Shown here one piece after another: positions 25,181 through 34,052 of a DNA stretch of 64,000 nucleotides. The stretch spans positions 627,501-691,500 of the forward strand of contig NZ_CP152407.1 in the NCBI RefSeq assembly GCF_038958875.1, read 5' to 3'. A program made the position numbers and the translations under genes. The DNA comes from Acidovorax sp. FHTAMBA (GTDB taxonomy: Bacteria; Pseudomonadota; Gammaproteobacteria; Burkholderiales; Burkholderiaceae_C). The notes under the pieces are model-generated. The model saw only the letters and a program-made list of their open reading frames with translations, was not told the DNA's origin and searched no databases. The stretch's first letter is position 1, and each line of letters begins with the position of its first letter.

Positions 25181-25671
25181 TAAAAAATATCGACCTTGAG
25201 ATAGTGGGCGCCAGCGATGGGGTTGTGGTAGTAGGGCGGTATCTCGGCAAAGCCCAGGTCGGTATACAGCGCCCGCGCCGACTCCATATCGTCCAGCGTG
25301 TCGAGCAATACACAGGCATAGCCGGCCTGCCGCGCCCGGTCCAGCATGGCCTCGGCCAGCTCGCGGCCCAGGCCGAAGCCGCGGAAGGCCTTGCGCACGA
25401 ACAGGCGCTTCATCTCGCTGGCGTTGGGGTAGTCGGCGGTGTCCAGGGGGCGCAGTGCGCAGCATCCGGCAATGGCGCCCTCCACCTCGGCCAGCAACAG
25501 CGCGCCGCGTGGCTCGGCATAGTCGCCCGGCAGGCTGGCCAACTCCCTCTCAAAGTCCTGAAAACACAGGTCGACGCCGAGGGTGTCAGCGTACTCACGA
25601 AAGATGTCGCGGACGGCGTCCATTTCGACGGGCGAGCTGGGGGCCCGCAGGATGACGGTAGGCTTGTCCAA
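25180..25671 (-). CDS. GNAT-family N-acetyltransferase
   Basis: 163 residues if it starts at TTG 25671 (MDKPTVILRAPSSPVEMDAV); a GTG at 25755 would add residues not typical of the family and overlap the cytochrome b gene. The acetyl-CoA loop is RKAFRGFGLGRELAEAML, and LDTLDDMESARALYTDLGF is the usual final motif. The position of KRLFVRKAFRGFGLG is standard for GNAT. Substrate unknown. It lies immediately downstream of the cytochrome b561 gene on the same strand. Confidence 0.8.
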   Translation of the reverse strand: MDKPTVILRAPSSPVEMDAVRDIFREYADTLGVDLCFQDFERELASLPGDYAEPRGALLLAEVEGAIAGCCALRPLDTADYPNASEMKRLFVRKAFRGFGLGRELAEAMLDRARQAGYACVLLDTLDDMESARALYTDLGFAEIPPYYHNPIAGAHYLKVDIF

Positions 25672-25718
25672 AGCGCAGCGGTGGTGGCAACAAAAAACCG
25701 CAGTGTACCGACTCCGCT

Positions 25719-26399
25719 CTAGAACCCAGGCGAAGCGCCCAGTGATGCCACCCACCAGGCCAGGCCGGCACTGAGCGAGAGCACCAGCAGCGCCAGGGCG
25801 CGTGCAGCCAGGTTGTCGCGTGACGGCACCGTGGGCACGGGCAGCACCTTGTCACCGTGAAGCATGGGCCGGACCAGGCGCTGGCGGCGCACCAGCACGT
25901 AAAAGAGGATCGCGGCCAGGTGCAGCCCCACCAGTCCGAGAACCAGGTACTGCCCGATTTCCTTGTGGTAACCGGTGGCCTGGCCCACCACTGCGTTCGA
26001 TACGAAGCGCGTGAGCGGGCCTGAGAAAGCGATTTCGTCGTCGCTGAGCAGACCGGTGCCCACCTGCGCGAGCAGTACCGCCAGCATCCCCACCACCGCA
26101 AGGGCGCCAAGGGGGCTGTGGCCCGCGTTCTCCTCGGCAGGGTCGTTGCCCCGCAGGTAGCGCACCAACCGGGCGGGCGACAGGAGAAAACTCGAAAACC
26201 GGGACCAGCGCCCGCCCACCACACCCCACACCAAGCGGAATACCAGCAGTGCCAGCACCCCGTAGCCGAGCCGGAAGTGCCACTCCATCGCATTGCCCCC
26301 CACCTTGGCGGTGATCACCAGGCCCACGACGCAGGCGGCCAGTGCCCAGTGAAAGAGACGGGTGGGAAGGTCCCAGATGCGTACGGTGTGTTGCGTCAT
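25719..26399 (-). CDS. Cytochrome b561-family membrane protein
   Basis: 226 residues with four to five membrane helices. Haem-ligand histidines fit those in RLFHWALAACVV (helix 1), MEWHFRLGYG (helix 2), GYHKEIGQY and VGLHLAAI (helices 3-4), the pattern of Ni,Fe-hydrogenase-type or b561 cytochromes. The C-terminal extra helix LLVLSLSAGLAWWVASLG is common to the group found beside cytochrome c'. It is divergent from the broken cytochrome c' gene and was probably its redox partner. Confidence 0.85.
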   Translation of the reverse strand: MTQHTVRIWDLPTRLFHWALAACVVGLVITAKVGGNAMEWHFRLGYGVLALLVFRLVWGVVGGRWSRFSSFLLSPARLVRYLRGNDPAEENAGHSPLGALAVVGMLAVLLAQVGTGLLSDDEIAFSGPLTRFVSNAVVGQATGYHKEIGQYLVLGLVGLHLAAILFYVLVRRQRLVRPMLHGDKVLPVPTVPSRDNLAARALALLVLSLSAGLAWWVASLGASPGF

Positions 26400-26556
26400 G
26401 GTGGCGGGGCGCGCGATGGCAAGGCAGGAATGGCATGCATTGTGAAGGAGCGCGGGAAACCCCGAAAGGGCCCGTCACTGCCAAACAGGCGGTAAACGGT
26501 CATACTTCCGGCGGTTTCCCCCGCTTTTGTTCATCTGCAAATAAAGGAAATTCCCC

Positions 26557-27012
26557 ATGAAAACACTCACCGCGTAGGTCCTCGCCGCTGCAACACTCAC
26601 GTTGTCCGCACCAGCTTCTGCCCAGTTTGCGAAGGCGGAAGACGCCATCAAATACCGCCAGAGCGCACTGTTTGTGATGGGCCAGCACTTCAGCCGCATT
26701 GGCGCCATGGCCAATGGACGCATTCCTTTTGACGCCAAAGCCGCCCAGGAGAACGCGGATGTGGTGGCCGAGATGGCCAAGTTGCCCTGGGCAGGGTTTG
26801 GCGCGGGCACGGACAAGGGCGCGCCCACCAAGGCTTTGCCGCAGATCTGGACTGAGCAGGCCAAGTTCAAGGAGCACTCGGACAAGCTGGAGGCCGAGGC
26901 GATCAAGCTGGCCGCTGCCGCAAAAACCGGCAATCTGGACAACCTGAAGACCGCGTTTGGCGCCACAGCCGGCACGTGCAAGGCCTGCCACGACGCCTAT
27001 CGGGGCAAATAA
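26557..27012 (+). pseudogene. Cytochrome c' gene with amber codon in the signal peptide
   Basis: AAGGAAATTCCCC precedes ATG 26557, which opens MKTLTA; codon 7 is TAG (26575-26577), after which the same frame continues VLAAATLTLSAPASAQ, a normal signal-peptide core and cleavage site, and then a complete cytochrome c' (FAKAEDAIKYRQSALFVMGQ ... CKACHDAYRGK with the haem motif CKACH). Apart from the amber codon the frame is intact. Re-initiation at TTG 26602 would give a product without a signal peptide, which could not be matured in the periplasm. Either a recent nonsense mutation or a sequencing error (a CAG or GCG-like codon would restore it). Confidence 0.85.
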
Positions 27013-27070
27013 TTTGCTACTAAATTAATAGCTGTAAGCGCTTATCGGTAAAGCGTTACAGGCAGATTTC
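27012..27070 (+). repeat. Family A hairpin repeat
   Basis: ATTTGCTACTAAATTAATAGC, then TGTAA, stem GCGCTT, loop ATCGGTA, stem AAGCGT, then TACAGGCAGATTT. It begins at the stop codon of the cytochrome c' gene and lies between convergent genes. Confidence 0.72.
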
Positions 27071-27114
27071 ATTAGAATCCAACCGGGGCTCGCAGCCCCG
27101 GCGCCAATGCGAGC

Positions 27115-27618
27115 TCAGCCTTCGGCCAGCAGCTTCTCGATCAGCAGGTGCAGGGCGGCAAAATCGGGTGCGCCGACATAGGTTTTCACGATCTCGCCGC
27201 GTTTGTTCACGATGAAGGTGGAGGGGGTGAGCCGCACATCGCCCCAGGCCTTGGCCACGTTGCCGGTGTTGTCGATGGCCACCTTGAAGGGCAGCTTGCG
27301 GGTCTCGGCAAAGTTCACCACGTAGCTGGGCGGGTCGTAGCTCATGGCCACGGCCACGGTGTCGAAGCCCTTGGCCTGGTACTTGTTGTATGTGGCCACG
27401 ATCTCCGGCATCTCGGCCACGCAGGTGGTGCAGCTGGTGGCCCAGAAGTTGACCAGCGTCACCTTGCCCTTCATGTCGGCGGTGGTCTGGCTCGATCCGT
27501 CCAGCAGTACAAAAGTGGACTCCGGCGCTGCGGATCGGCCTGTATCCAGGTACACGTAGGCGCCCAGGGCCACAAACGCCGCCACCGCCACACCTGCTGT
27601 CCAATGCTTGATCGCCAT
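27115..27618 (-). CDS. TlpA/ResA-like membrane-anchored thioredoxin
   Basis: 167 residues from ATG 27618 (MAIKHWTAGVAVAAFVALG), the start that gives a single N-terminal anchor. The thioredoxin fold carries the active site C63-T-T-C66 in NFWATSCTTCVAEMP and a cis-Pro region VRLTPSTFIVNKRGEIV. Facing the periplasm, it would reduce disulfides, plausibly in cytochrome c maturation, which fits the cytochrome genes next door; that link is inference. It is divergent from the lipoprotein gene at 27823. Confidence 0.88.
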   Translation of the reverse strand: MAIKHWTAGVAVAAFVALGAYVYLDTGRSAAPESTFVLLDGSSQTTADMKGKVTLVNFWATSCTTCVAEMPEIVATYNKYQAKGFDTVAVAMSYDPPSYVVNFAETRKLPFKVAIDNTGNVAKAWGDVRLTPSTFIVNKRGEIVKTYVGAPDFAALHLLIEKLLAEG

Positions 27619-27822
27619 GACTTTTCGATTCCTTCTGAAAATGCAACCCGTGGCACTGCACCGATGCATCCGGGGAGATTGTGCCGGACCCGCCCTGGCG
27701 GCACGCCCGATACCGCAGGCCGCGCAGGCCCATTGGTTCCGATGGAGTGGTAAAGGCGGCAGAAAGTTCGGGCGCCGGGGTGTGGGGCAGTTGACCTGTG
27801 TCACTGTGCCGATAATCGACCG

Positions 27823-28371
27823 ATGAACTGGACCCCGACCCGCGCTGCTGCCCTGGCGCTGTTGCTGTGTGTATTGCAGGGCTGCAGCCCTGCGTTGAAC
27901 TGGCGCAGCGTGCCCCTGCCGGACGCTGGCATCACCATCACCCTTCCCTGCAAGCCCGACTACGCCACGCGCACGGTGGAGCTGGCGGGCGCGCCGGCCG
28001 AGCTGTCCATGTCGGGATGCGATGCGGACGGCGCCACTTTTGCCGTGTCGCACGCTGCGCTGGGCGATCCGGCGCTGGCGGGGGCGGCGCTCAGGCACTG
28101 GCGTGCGGCGGTGTTGGCCCACCTCGGCCCCGGCGCTGCCGGATCGGCGGTGGATGCTCCCTACGCGCCCCGTGGGGTGCTGCCCTTGCCAGAGTCGGTG
28201 CGCACGGTGGTGCAGGGCCAGCGCGCCGATGGCAGCACCGTGTATGCCCAGGGCGTGTGGTTTGCGCGCGCTCAGGGGCCGCAGTTGCGGCTGTACCACG
28301 CGGTGGTGTACACGGGCACGCCACGCCCTGAGCTGGCCGAGCAGTTCTTTGCAGGCTTGGTGCTGCCATGA
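27823..28371 (+). CDS. Predicted lipoprotein of unknown function
   Basis: 182 residues. The N-terminus has a lipoprotein signal (ALALLLCVLQGC, Cys at residue 21), so it should be membrane-attached through a lipid. The rest has no motif I recognise; ITITLPCKPDYATRTVELAG and RLYHAVVYTG resemble small periplasmic proteins of unknown function in Burkholderiales. It overlaps the MFS transporter start by four bases (ATGA), which implies translational coupling and a shared job. Confidence 0.65.
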   Translation: MNWTPTRAAALALLLCVLQGCSPALNWRSVPLPDAGITITLPCKPDYATRTVELAGAPAELSMSGCDADGATFAVSHAALGDPALAGAALRHWRAAVLAHLGPGAAGSAVDAPYAPRGVLPLPESVRTVVQGQRADGSTVYAQGVWFARAQGPQLRLYHAVVYTGTPRPELAEQFFAGLVLP

Positions 28372-29648
28372 CCGGGCACGAGGTGCTGCCGCGCCGGGCG
28401 GCCGTCATTGTTTTTCTGGCGTTTGCGTTTGCCTACTTTTTGTCGGCGCTGGTGCGTGCCGTCACGGCCACGCTGGCGCCCACGCTGGCCCAGGAGTTCG
28501 CGCTGTCGTCCAGCGACCTCGGGCTGCTGGCGGGAGGCTTTTTCCTGGGGTTCGCCGCCACACAGCTCCCCCTGGGTACCTGGCTGGACCGGCATGGCCC
28601 CCGCAAGGTCGCGCTGGGGTTCTTGGGTGTCGCCGTGGCGGGGAGCCTGGTGTTCTCGGTGGCCACGGGCTTTTCGGGCTTGCTCGCCGGGCGCATGTTG
28701 TGTGGCGCAGGGGTCAGCGCCTGCCTGATGGCGCCGCTCACGGGGTACCGGCGCTGGCTGGAGCCCACGGCGCAGATGCGGGCCAACTCCTGGATGCTGA
28801 TGACCGGGTCGCTGGGCATGGTGGCGTCCACGCTGCCGGTGCAGTGGGCGTTGCCGGTGGTGGGGTGGCGGCCGCTGTTCTGGGGGCTGGCGGCGCTCAT
28901 TGCGTTGTCCATGGTGGTGATCGCCCTCTGGGTGCCTGCCTGGGCGGCGCCGCTCCGGGGTGCGGCCCATGAAGGCCGCGCACCTTCACCGGGGGGCGGC
29001 GCAGCAGGCGTGGCGGCGGGGTATTCAAAGGTGTGGCGCCACCCGTACTTCCAGCGACTGGTGCCGCTCGGGTTCTTCGTGTACGGCGGCATGGTGGCCA
29101 TGCAGACCCTGTGGGCCGGGCCGTGGATGCAGCGCGTGGCGGGCTACACCGCGCTGGAATCCGCAACGGGCCTGTTCTGGATCAATGTCTCCATGCTGTG
29201 CACCTTCTGGACCTGGGGCATGGTCACGCCCTGGCTGCTGCGCAAAGGGCTGGACGCCAACCGGCTGATGACCGCGGGCCTGCCGCTGTGCCTGCTGGTG
29301 CTGCTGGGCATCATCCTTGCAGGGCCGCAGGCCGGGGGGGGTGCCTGGGCGCTGTTTTGTGTGTCATGCACCTTCGTGTCGCTGTCGCAGCCCGCAGTGG
29401 CCATGGCGTTTCCCCAGATCCTGGCGGGGCGGGCGCTGTCCGCGTACAACCTCGTCATCTTTGCGGGCGTGTTTGTGGTGCAGTGGGGCATTGGCCTGGC
29501 GGTGGATGCGTTTGCGGCCGCCGGGCTGGATACGGTGCCCGCATTTCAGGGCGCCATGGCGGTGTACCTGGCCTGCAACGCTGGCGCCTATGCGTGGTTC
29601 CTGCTGGGGGGGCGGCGCCATAATGCACTGCAAACCTCCGCACCATGA
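28368..29648 (+). CDS. Major facilitator superfamily transporter
   Basis: 426 residues with twelve predicted helices. The MFS A-motif between helices 2 and 3 reads GTWLDRHGPRKVALGF, and GRMLCGAGVSACLMAPLTGYRRW matches the helix 4-5 region. A poorly conserved central loop (WAAPLRGAAHEGRAPSPGGG) separates the two halves. Substrate not deducible. It is coupled to the lipoprotein gene by overlap; the PTS EIIA gene starts about 80 bases downstream. Confidence 0.88.
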   Translation: MTGHEVLPRRAAVIVFLAFAFAYFLSALVRAVTATLAPTLAQEFALSSSDLGLLAGGFFLGFAATQLPLGTWLDRHGPRKVALGFLGVAVAGSLVFSVATGFSGLLAGRMLCGAGVSACLMAPLTGYRRWLEPTAQMRANSWMLMTGSLGMVASTLPVQWALPVVGWRPLFWGLAALIALSMVVIALWVPAWAAPLRGAAHEGRAPSPGGGAAGVAAGYSKVWRHPYFQRLVPLGFFVYGGMVAMQTLWAGPWMQRVAGYTALESATGLFWINVSMLCTFWTWGMVTPWLLRKGLDANRLMTAGLPLCLLVLLGIILAGPQAGGGAWALFCVSCTFVSLSQPAVAMAFPQILAGRALSAYNLVIFAGVFVVQWGIGLAVDAFAAAGLDTVPAFQGAMAVYLACNAGAYAWFLLGGRRHNALQTSAP

Positions 29649-29727
29649 AGACTTACCCACCGAAAGACCAGCCTCGGCCCGCCTGCCGCGTGCAAACGAT
29701 GGGGCGTTGCCTTGTGGCGCGCAAGTC

Positions 29728-30186
29728 ATGACCATGAGCTCCACCAGCATCCTCATCATTGCCCACGCCCCGTTGGCCCACGCGCTGCGGGAGTGTGCGC
29801 TGCACGTGTTTGCCGATTGCGGCGACAGCGTGGCCGCCCTGGACGTGCAGCCCAACCAGCCGCCTGAAGAATCGCTGGCCCAGGCGCGCATCCTGCTCGA
29901 CAGGCTGGGGCCGGATTCCACCCTGGTGCTGACGGATGTGTTCGGCGCCACTCCCTGCAACGTGGCGCAGCGCCTGGTCGATGGTGTGCGCTCGCGCCTG
30001 GTGACCGGCGTCAACCTGCCCATGCTGCTGCGCGCCGTGAGTTACCGGGCCGAGCCGCTCGACTCTGTGGTGACCCGCGCGGTGGTGGGGGGCACACAAG
30101 GGGTGATGCAGGTGGCCATCTCCGCTCCGCAAAACCAGAACCGACGTACCGTACATGATCAAGACTCGCACGACCATCAACAATAA
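29728..30186 (+). CDS. PTS EIIA component, mannose/fructose family (ManX-like)
   Basis: 152 residues from ATG 29728 (or 146 aa or so from ATG 29734). The phosphorylatable His is in SILIIAHAPLAHAL near residue 13, and LVLTDVFGATPCNVAQ is the conserved loop of the mannose-class IIA domain. The C-terminal tail after AVVGGTQGVMQVAIS overlaps the ptsH start by 32 bases. No EIIB or membrane EIIC/D gene follows, so it is likely a regulatory phospho-acceptor rather than part of a sugar permease. Confidence 0.85.
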   Translation: MTMSSTSILIIAHAPLAHALRECALHVFADCGDSVAALDVQPNQPPEESLAQARILLDRLGPDSTLVLTDVFGATPCNVAQRLVDGVRSRLVTGVNLPMLLRAVSYRAEPLDSVVTRAVVGGTQGVMQVAISAPQNQNRRTVHDQDSHDHQQ

Positions 30187-30424
30187 GCTGGGCCTGCATG
30201 CCCGCGCCTCGGCCAAGCTCACCAAGCTGGCCGGGAGTTTCCCTTGCGACGTTTTCATGAGCCGGGGCGAGCGCCGCATCAATGCCAAAAGCATCATGGG
30301 CGTGATGATGCTGGCCGCCGGCATGGGCACCGAAGTCGAGATTGAAACCAGTGGCGACCGCGAGCAGGAGGCCATGGATGCGCTCCTGGCCCTCATCGCC
30401 GACAAGTTCGGCGAAGGTGAATGA
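30155..30424 (+). CDS. ptsH: Phosphocarrier protein HPr
   Basis: 89 residues. His15 in NKLGLHARASAKL accepts phosphate from EI; Ser46 lies in AKSIMGVMMLA, the site used by HPr kinase in bacteria that have one. It overlaps the EIIA gene and is followed, after a family B-like GC block, by ptsI. Soluble cytoplasmic phosphorelay protein. Confidence 0.95.
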   Translation: MIKTRTTINNKLGLHARASAKLTKLAGSFPCDVFMSRGERRINAKSIMGVMMLAAGMGTEVEIETSGDREQEAMDALLALIADKFGEGE

Positions 30425-30428
30425 GGAT

Positions 30429-30518
30429 GGCCCCCACGGTCGCGCACTGCGTGTCGCTCCCTGCTCCCCGAGGGGCCCCAGCCCGCCTTCGGGCGGCCGG
30501 GCGGCGGGCTGAGGCGCT
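30429..30518 (+). repeat. Family B-like 3'-end repeat (weak copy)
   Basis: GC-rich, hairpin-prone block 4 bases after the ptsH stop (GGCCCCCACGG..., CCCCGAGGGGCC, GCCCGCCTTCGGGCGGCCGG). Similarity to the other copies is partial, but it has the same place and character. It could reduce transcription into ptsI. Confidence 0.4.
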
Positions 30519-30548
30519 CTTCTCTGCGATCTGCATCGGATAACTCCC

Positions 30549-32306
30549 ATGACCTTCTCCGTCCACGGTCTTGCAGTTGCCCGCGGGATCGCCATCGGCC
30601 GCGCGGTGCTGGTGGCGTCCAGCCGTGTGGACGTAGCGCACTATTTTGTGGAGCCCCATCAGGTCGAAGACGAGATCGAGCGCGTGCGCCAGGGACGCAA
30701 TGCCGTGGCCGAAGAGCTGCAGCGGTTGCAGAACGACATGCCGGCCGATGCGCCCCACGAGCTGACCGCGCTGCTTGATGTGCACCTTATGCTGCTGCAG
30801 GACGAAGCCCTCACGGGCGGCGTCAAGCACTGGATCAAGGAGCGCCTGTACAACGCCGAATGGGCGCTGACCACCCAGCTCGAAGTGATTGCGCGCCAGT
30901 TCGACGAGATGGAGGACGAGTACCTGCGCGAGCGCAAGGCCGACCTGGAGCAGGTGGTCGAACGCATCCTGCGCTACATGAAAGGTGTGGCCAGCCCGGT
31001 GGCGCCGCCACCCAGCAGCCCGCGCCGCAAGACCCAGCAGGACCTGCTGCTCGATGACACGGTGGATGTGCCGCTGGTGCTGGTGGCGCACGATTTATCG
31101 CCCGCCGACATGCTGCAGTTCAAGCAAAGCGTGTTCGCCGGGTTTGTGACCGATGTGGGTGGCAAGACATCGCACACCGCCATCGTCGCGCGCAGCATGG
31201 ACATCCCTGCCGTGGTGGGTGCGCGCAGCGCCAGCCAGCTGGTGCGCCAGGACGACTGGGTCATCATCGACGGCGATGCGGGCGTGGTCATCGTCGATCC
31301 GTCGCCCATCATCCTGGCCGAATACGGCTTCCGCCAGCGACAGGTGGAGCTGGAGCGCGAGCGGCTGGCGCGCCTGCGGCACACGCCCGCCATCACCATC
31401 GACGGCCACAAGGTGGAACTGCTGGCCAACATCGAGCAGCCCGGCGACGCTGCGGGCGCCGTGCGCGCCGGGGCGGTGGGTGTGGGGCTGTTCCGCAGCG
31501 AGTTTCTGTTCATGGGCCGCACGGGCAACCTGCCCGGTGAGGACGAGCAATACCGCGCCTACTGCGAAGCCATCGAGGGCATGCAGGGCCTGCCCGTCAC
31601 CATCCGCACCATCGACGTGGGCGCCGACAAGCCGCTGGACCACAAGGCCCACAAGGACAACTACCTGAACCCGGCCCTGGGCCTGCGCGCCATCCGCTGG
31701 AGCCTGGCCGACCCGGCCATGTTCCGCACACAGCTGCGTGCCGTGCTGCGGGCGGCGGCCCATGGCAAGGTGAACCTGCTGTTCCCCATGCTGGCGCACA
31801 CGCACGAGATCCAGCAGACCCTGGCGCAGGTGGACCTGGCCCGTGCCGAGCTGGATGCGCGCGGCGTGCCCCACGGCCCGGTGCAACTGGGCGCCATGAT
31901 CGAGGTGCCCGCGGCTGCGCTCATGGTGCGCACCTTCCTCAAGTATTTCGACTTCCTTTCCATCGGCACCAACGATCTGATCCAGTACACCCTGGCCATC
32001 GACCGCGCCGACGAAGCCGTGGCCCACCTGTACGACCCATTGCATCCGGCCGTGCTGCGGCTGGTGGCCGACGTGATTGCCGAAGGCGAGCGGCAGGGCA
32101 AAAGCGTGTGCGTGTGCGGCGAGACGGCGGGTGATGTGGCCATGACCCGCCTGCTGCTGGGCCTGGGCCTGCGCAGTTTCTCGATGCACCCGGCGCAGAT
32201 CCTCGCCATCAAACAAGAGGTGCTCAGGGCCGACACCCGCAAGCTGGCGCCGTGGGCGCAGCAGGTGCTGGGCGGGGACGAGCCTGCCGCGCTGCTGGCC
32301 CATTAG
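30549..32306 (+). CDS. ptsI: PTS enzyme I (phosphoenolpyruvate-protein phosphotransferase)
   Basis: 585 residues, usual length. The active-site His209 is in VGGKTSHTAIVARS; the C-terminal PEP-binding barrel has LFRSEFLFMGR, the SIGTNDLIQYTLAIDRAD signature and the catalytic Cys in CVCGETAGD. It transfers phosphate from PEP to HPr. An insert VAPPPSSPRRKTQQD (about 151-165) lies in the linker. With EIIA and HPr it forms a soluble three-protein relay. Confidence 0.96.
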   Translation: MTFSVHGLAVARGIAIGRAVLVASSRVDVAHYFVEPHQVEDEIERVRQGRNAVAEELQRLQNDMPADAPHELTALLDVHLMLLQDEALTGGVKHWIKERLYNAEWALTTQLEVIARQFDEMEDEYLRERKADLEQVVERILRYMKGVASPVAPPPSSPRRKTQQDLLLDDTVDVPLVLVAHDLSPADMLQFKQSVFAGFVTDVGGKTSHTAIVARSMDIPAVVGARSASQLVRQDDWVIIDGDAGVVIVDPSPIILAEYGFRQRQVELERERLARLRHTPAITIDGHKVELLANIEQPGDAAGAVRAGAVGVGLFRSEFLFMGRTGNLPGEDEQYRAYCEAIEGMQGLPVTIRTIDVGADKPLDHKAHKDNYLNPALGLRAIRWSLADPAMFRTQLRAVLRAAAHGKVNLLFPMLAHTHEIQQTLAQVDLARAELDARGVPHGPVQLGAMIEVPAAALMVRTFLKYFDFLSIGTNDLIQYTLAIDRADEAVAHLYDPLHPAVLRLVADVIAEGERQGKSVCVCGETAGDVAMTRLLLGLGLRSFSMHPAQILAIKQEVLRADTRKLAPWAQQVLGGDEPAALLAH

Positions 32307-32314
32307 GCGAGCGC

Positions 32315-32380
32315 AAAAATGCTACTAAAATAATAGCTATTGGCGCTTGATGGATAAGCGCCGAGGGCCAATTTGACCAA
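32315..32380 (+). repeat. Family A hairpin repeat (best-preserved copy)
   Basis: AAAAATGCTACTAAAATAA, then TAGCTATTG, stem GCGCTT, loop GATGGAT, stem AAGCGC, then CGAGGGCCAATTTGACC. Used here as the reference orientation. It lies between the convergent ptsI and EamA genes. Confidence 0.8.
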
Positions 32381-32390
32381 AATTCTTGGA

Positions 32391-33224
32391 TCAACGCGCC
32401 CGCATTCCCATCACCGCGGCGCTGATGATCATCACCGTTGCCAGCCCAATGCTCCAGCTGAACGAGCGGCCGCTCACCACGATCAGCAGCGCGGTGGACG
32501 CCAGCGGTGTGATGTAGCTCAGGATGCCGATGTGCCGCGCGTCCCCCAGCTTGAGCGCCTTGTCCCACATAAAAAACGACGCCCCCAGCGGCCCCAGGCC
32601 CAGCACTGCGAGCAGCGCCCAGTCGCGCGGCTGCAGCGCCACGGCGGGCTCCAGCGCCACGTGGCACAGCAGCGACAGCACGCCCGACACCAGCCCGAAC
32701 AGGCCGATGGCGGTGGTCGGAAAAGCCGCCACGCGCTTGGTCATGAGCGAATAGGTGGCCCAGATGAAAGCCGCCGCCAGCGCAGGCAGGTAGCCCCAGG
32801 CCAGCGTGCCACTCAGCTCGCGCCCGCCCGCAATCGCAATGGCTGCGCCTCCAAAACCCAGCAGCGCTGCCAGCACATGCGGCAGGCGCAATGCCACGCC
32901 GGGCAGCACCACGGGCGAGAGCACCACGATGAACAGCGGCCACAGGTAGTTGACCAGGTTGGCCTCCACCGGCGGCGCGTGGCGCAGCGCGATGAACAGC
33001 AGAAAGTGGTAGGCAAACAGGCCATACACCCCGAGTGCCAGCGTGCGCAGCGGGATGCGCCACTGCGACGGGTCATGCAGCACGAACGGCCAGGCGGGCA
33101 CGCTGCCGATAACGAGCGCAATACCCGTGAGCAGGAAGGGCGGAATGTGGGTGAGCGACACCCCCAGAGAGGCGAGGGAGGCCCACAGAGCGATGGCGCC
33201 CAGGGCATAGAGGTTGGCTTGCAT
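32391..33224 (-). CDS. EamA/DMT-family exporter
   Basis: 277 residues from ATG 33224 (MQANLYALGAIALWASLASL); in-frame codons upstream are polar and unlike the family. Ten predicted helices in two EamA repeats (LTGIALVIGSVPAWPF; LGLGPLGASFFMWDKALKLG). The YddG/aromatic amino acid exporter group has the 'SPVVLPG' and 'YLPALAAAFIWATYSLMTKR' features seen here, so export of an amino acid-like compound is plausible. The AraC-type gene upstream on the same strand may regulate it. Confidence 0.87.
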   Translation of the reverse strand: MQANLYALGAIALWASLASLGVSLTHIPPFLLTGIALVIGSVPAWPFVLHDPSQWRIPLRTLALGVYGLFAYHFLLFIALRHAPPVEANLVNYLWPLFIVVLSPVVLPGVALRLPHVLAALLGFGGAAIAIAGGRELSGTLAWGYLPALAAAFIWATYSLMTKRVAAFPTTAIGLFGLVSGVLSLLCHVALEPAVALQPRDWALLAVLGLGPLGASFFMWDKALKLGDARHIGILSYITPLASTALLIVVSGRSFSWSIGLATVMIISAAVMGMRAR

Positions 33225-33308
33225 GGCCGAGAGCTTACGCGCGCCTGCTGTGGTGAATCGTCGCGCAACACCGGTCCATCGTCGCGTCACCGGGTTGTTG
33301 GTGTGTGG

Positions 33309-34019
33309 TCAGCGATGTTGAGCGCGGCGCAGCGCAGCCGTGAGGGCCGAGGGCGAACGGTAGCCCGTGCGCCGTGCCACCTCCGCCACCGCCATGCCCG
33401 CGTTGCGCAGCACACGGGCCTGCGCCAGGCGCAAGCCACGCAGCCAGGCGATGGCACCCACGCCGTTCTCGTCCCGGCAGCGGGCGGCAAACTGGCTGGG
33501 GCTCAGGTACACCTGCGCCGCGAGGTCGGCCACGGTCAGTTCCCGGTGCCATTGCTGCGCTGCCCATTGCTGCAGCGCGGGCCAGTCGATGGCGCGGCGG
33601 CGTGTGGGGCCGGGCGTGGGCAGGTCCGCGCGGGCGCTGCCAAGCCATGCCTCAAGCAGCAGCGCGGGGCCGTGGGCTTGTGCCAGCGGGCGGCCCTGCT
33701 CCAACGCACCGGCCAGATAGTGGGCCAGGGGCAGGGCACTGGCGGGCGGGGTGATCCGGTGGCGCTGGCCGGTGCAGTGCGCCCAGCCGGGGCGGGCGCT
33801 GTCGAGCACCAGGCACACGCTGCCCCGGGATGATTCAAAGTCGTGCCTGTCGCCTGGGGCTATCACGCAGCCGCCGCCGGGTGAAACGCGCATGCCGTGT
33901 CCTGCGACCTCCAGGTCAAGCGTGCCGGAGAGGCCCAGCAGAATCTGGAAGTGGTCGTGGCTGTGGCTGCCCGGCGATGCGCTGTAGTGCCGCAGCGAGA
34001 GCGATTCCGTCGGCGTCAT
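33309..34019 (-). CDS. AraC-family transcriptional regulator
   Basis: 236 residues. The N-terminal half is a cupin-like sensor (HSHDHFQILLGLSGTLDLEV, VSPGGGCVIAPGDRHDFES). The C-terminal half holds two helix-turn-helix motifs: LTVADLAAQVYLSPSQFAAR and MAVAEVARRTGYRSPSALTA. It stops 85 bases before the EamA exporter gene, which makes that exporter the likeliest target. The ligand is unknown. Confidence 0.87.
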   Translation of the reverse strand: MTPTESLSLRHYSASPGSHSHDHFQILLGLSGTLDLEVAGHGMRVSPGGGCVIAPGDRHDFESSRGSVCLVLDSARPGWAHCTGQRHRITPPASALPLAHYLAGALEQGRPLAQAHGPALLLEAWLGSARADLPTPGPTRRRAIDWPALQQWAAQQWHRELTVADLAAQVYLSPSQFAARCRDENGVGAIAWLRGLRLAQARVLRNAGMAVAEVARRTGYRSPSALTAALRRAQHR

Positions 34020-34052
34020 CGCACGCTGTGGTGGTGTTGCTCGGCGCGTGGC

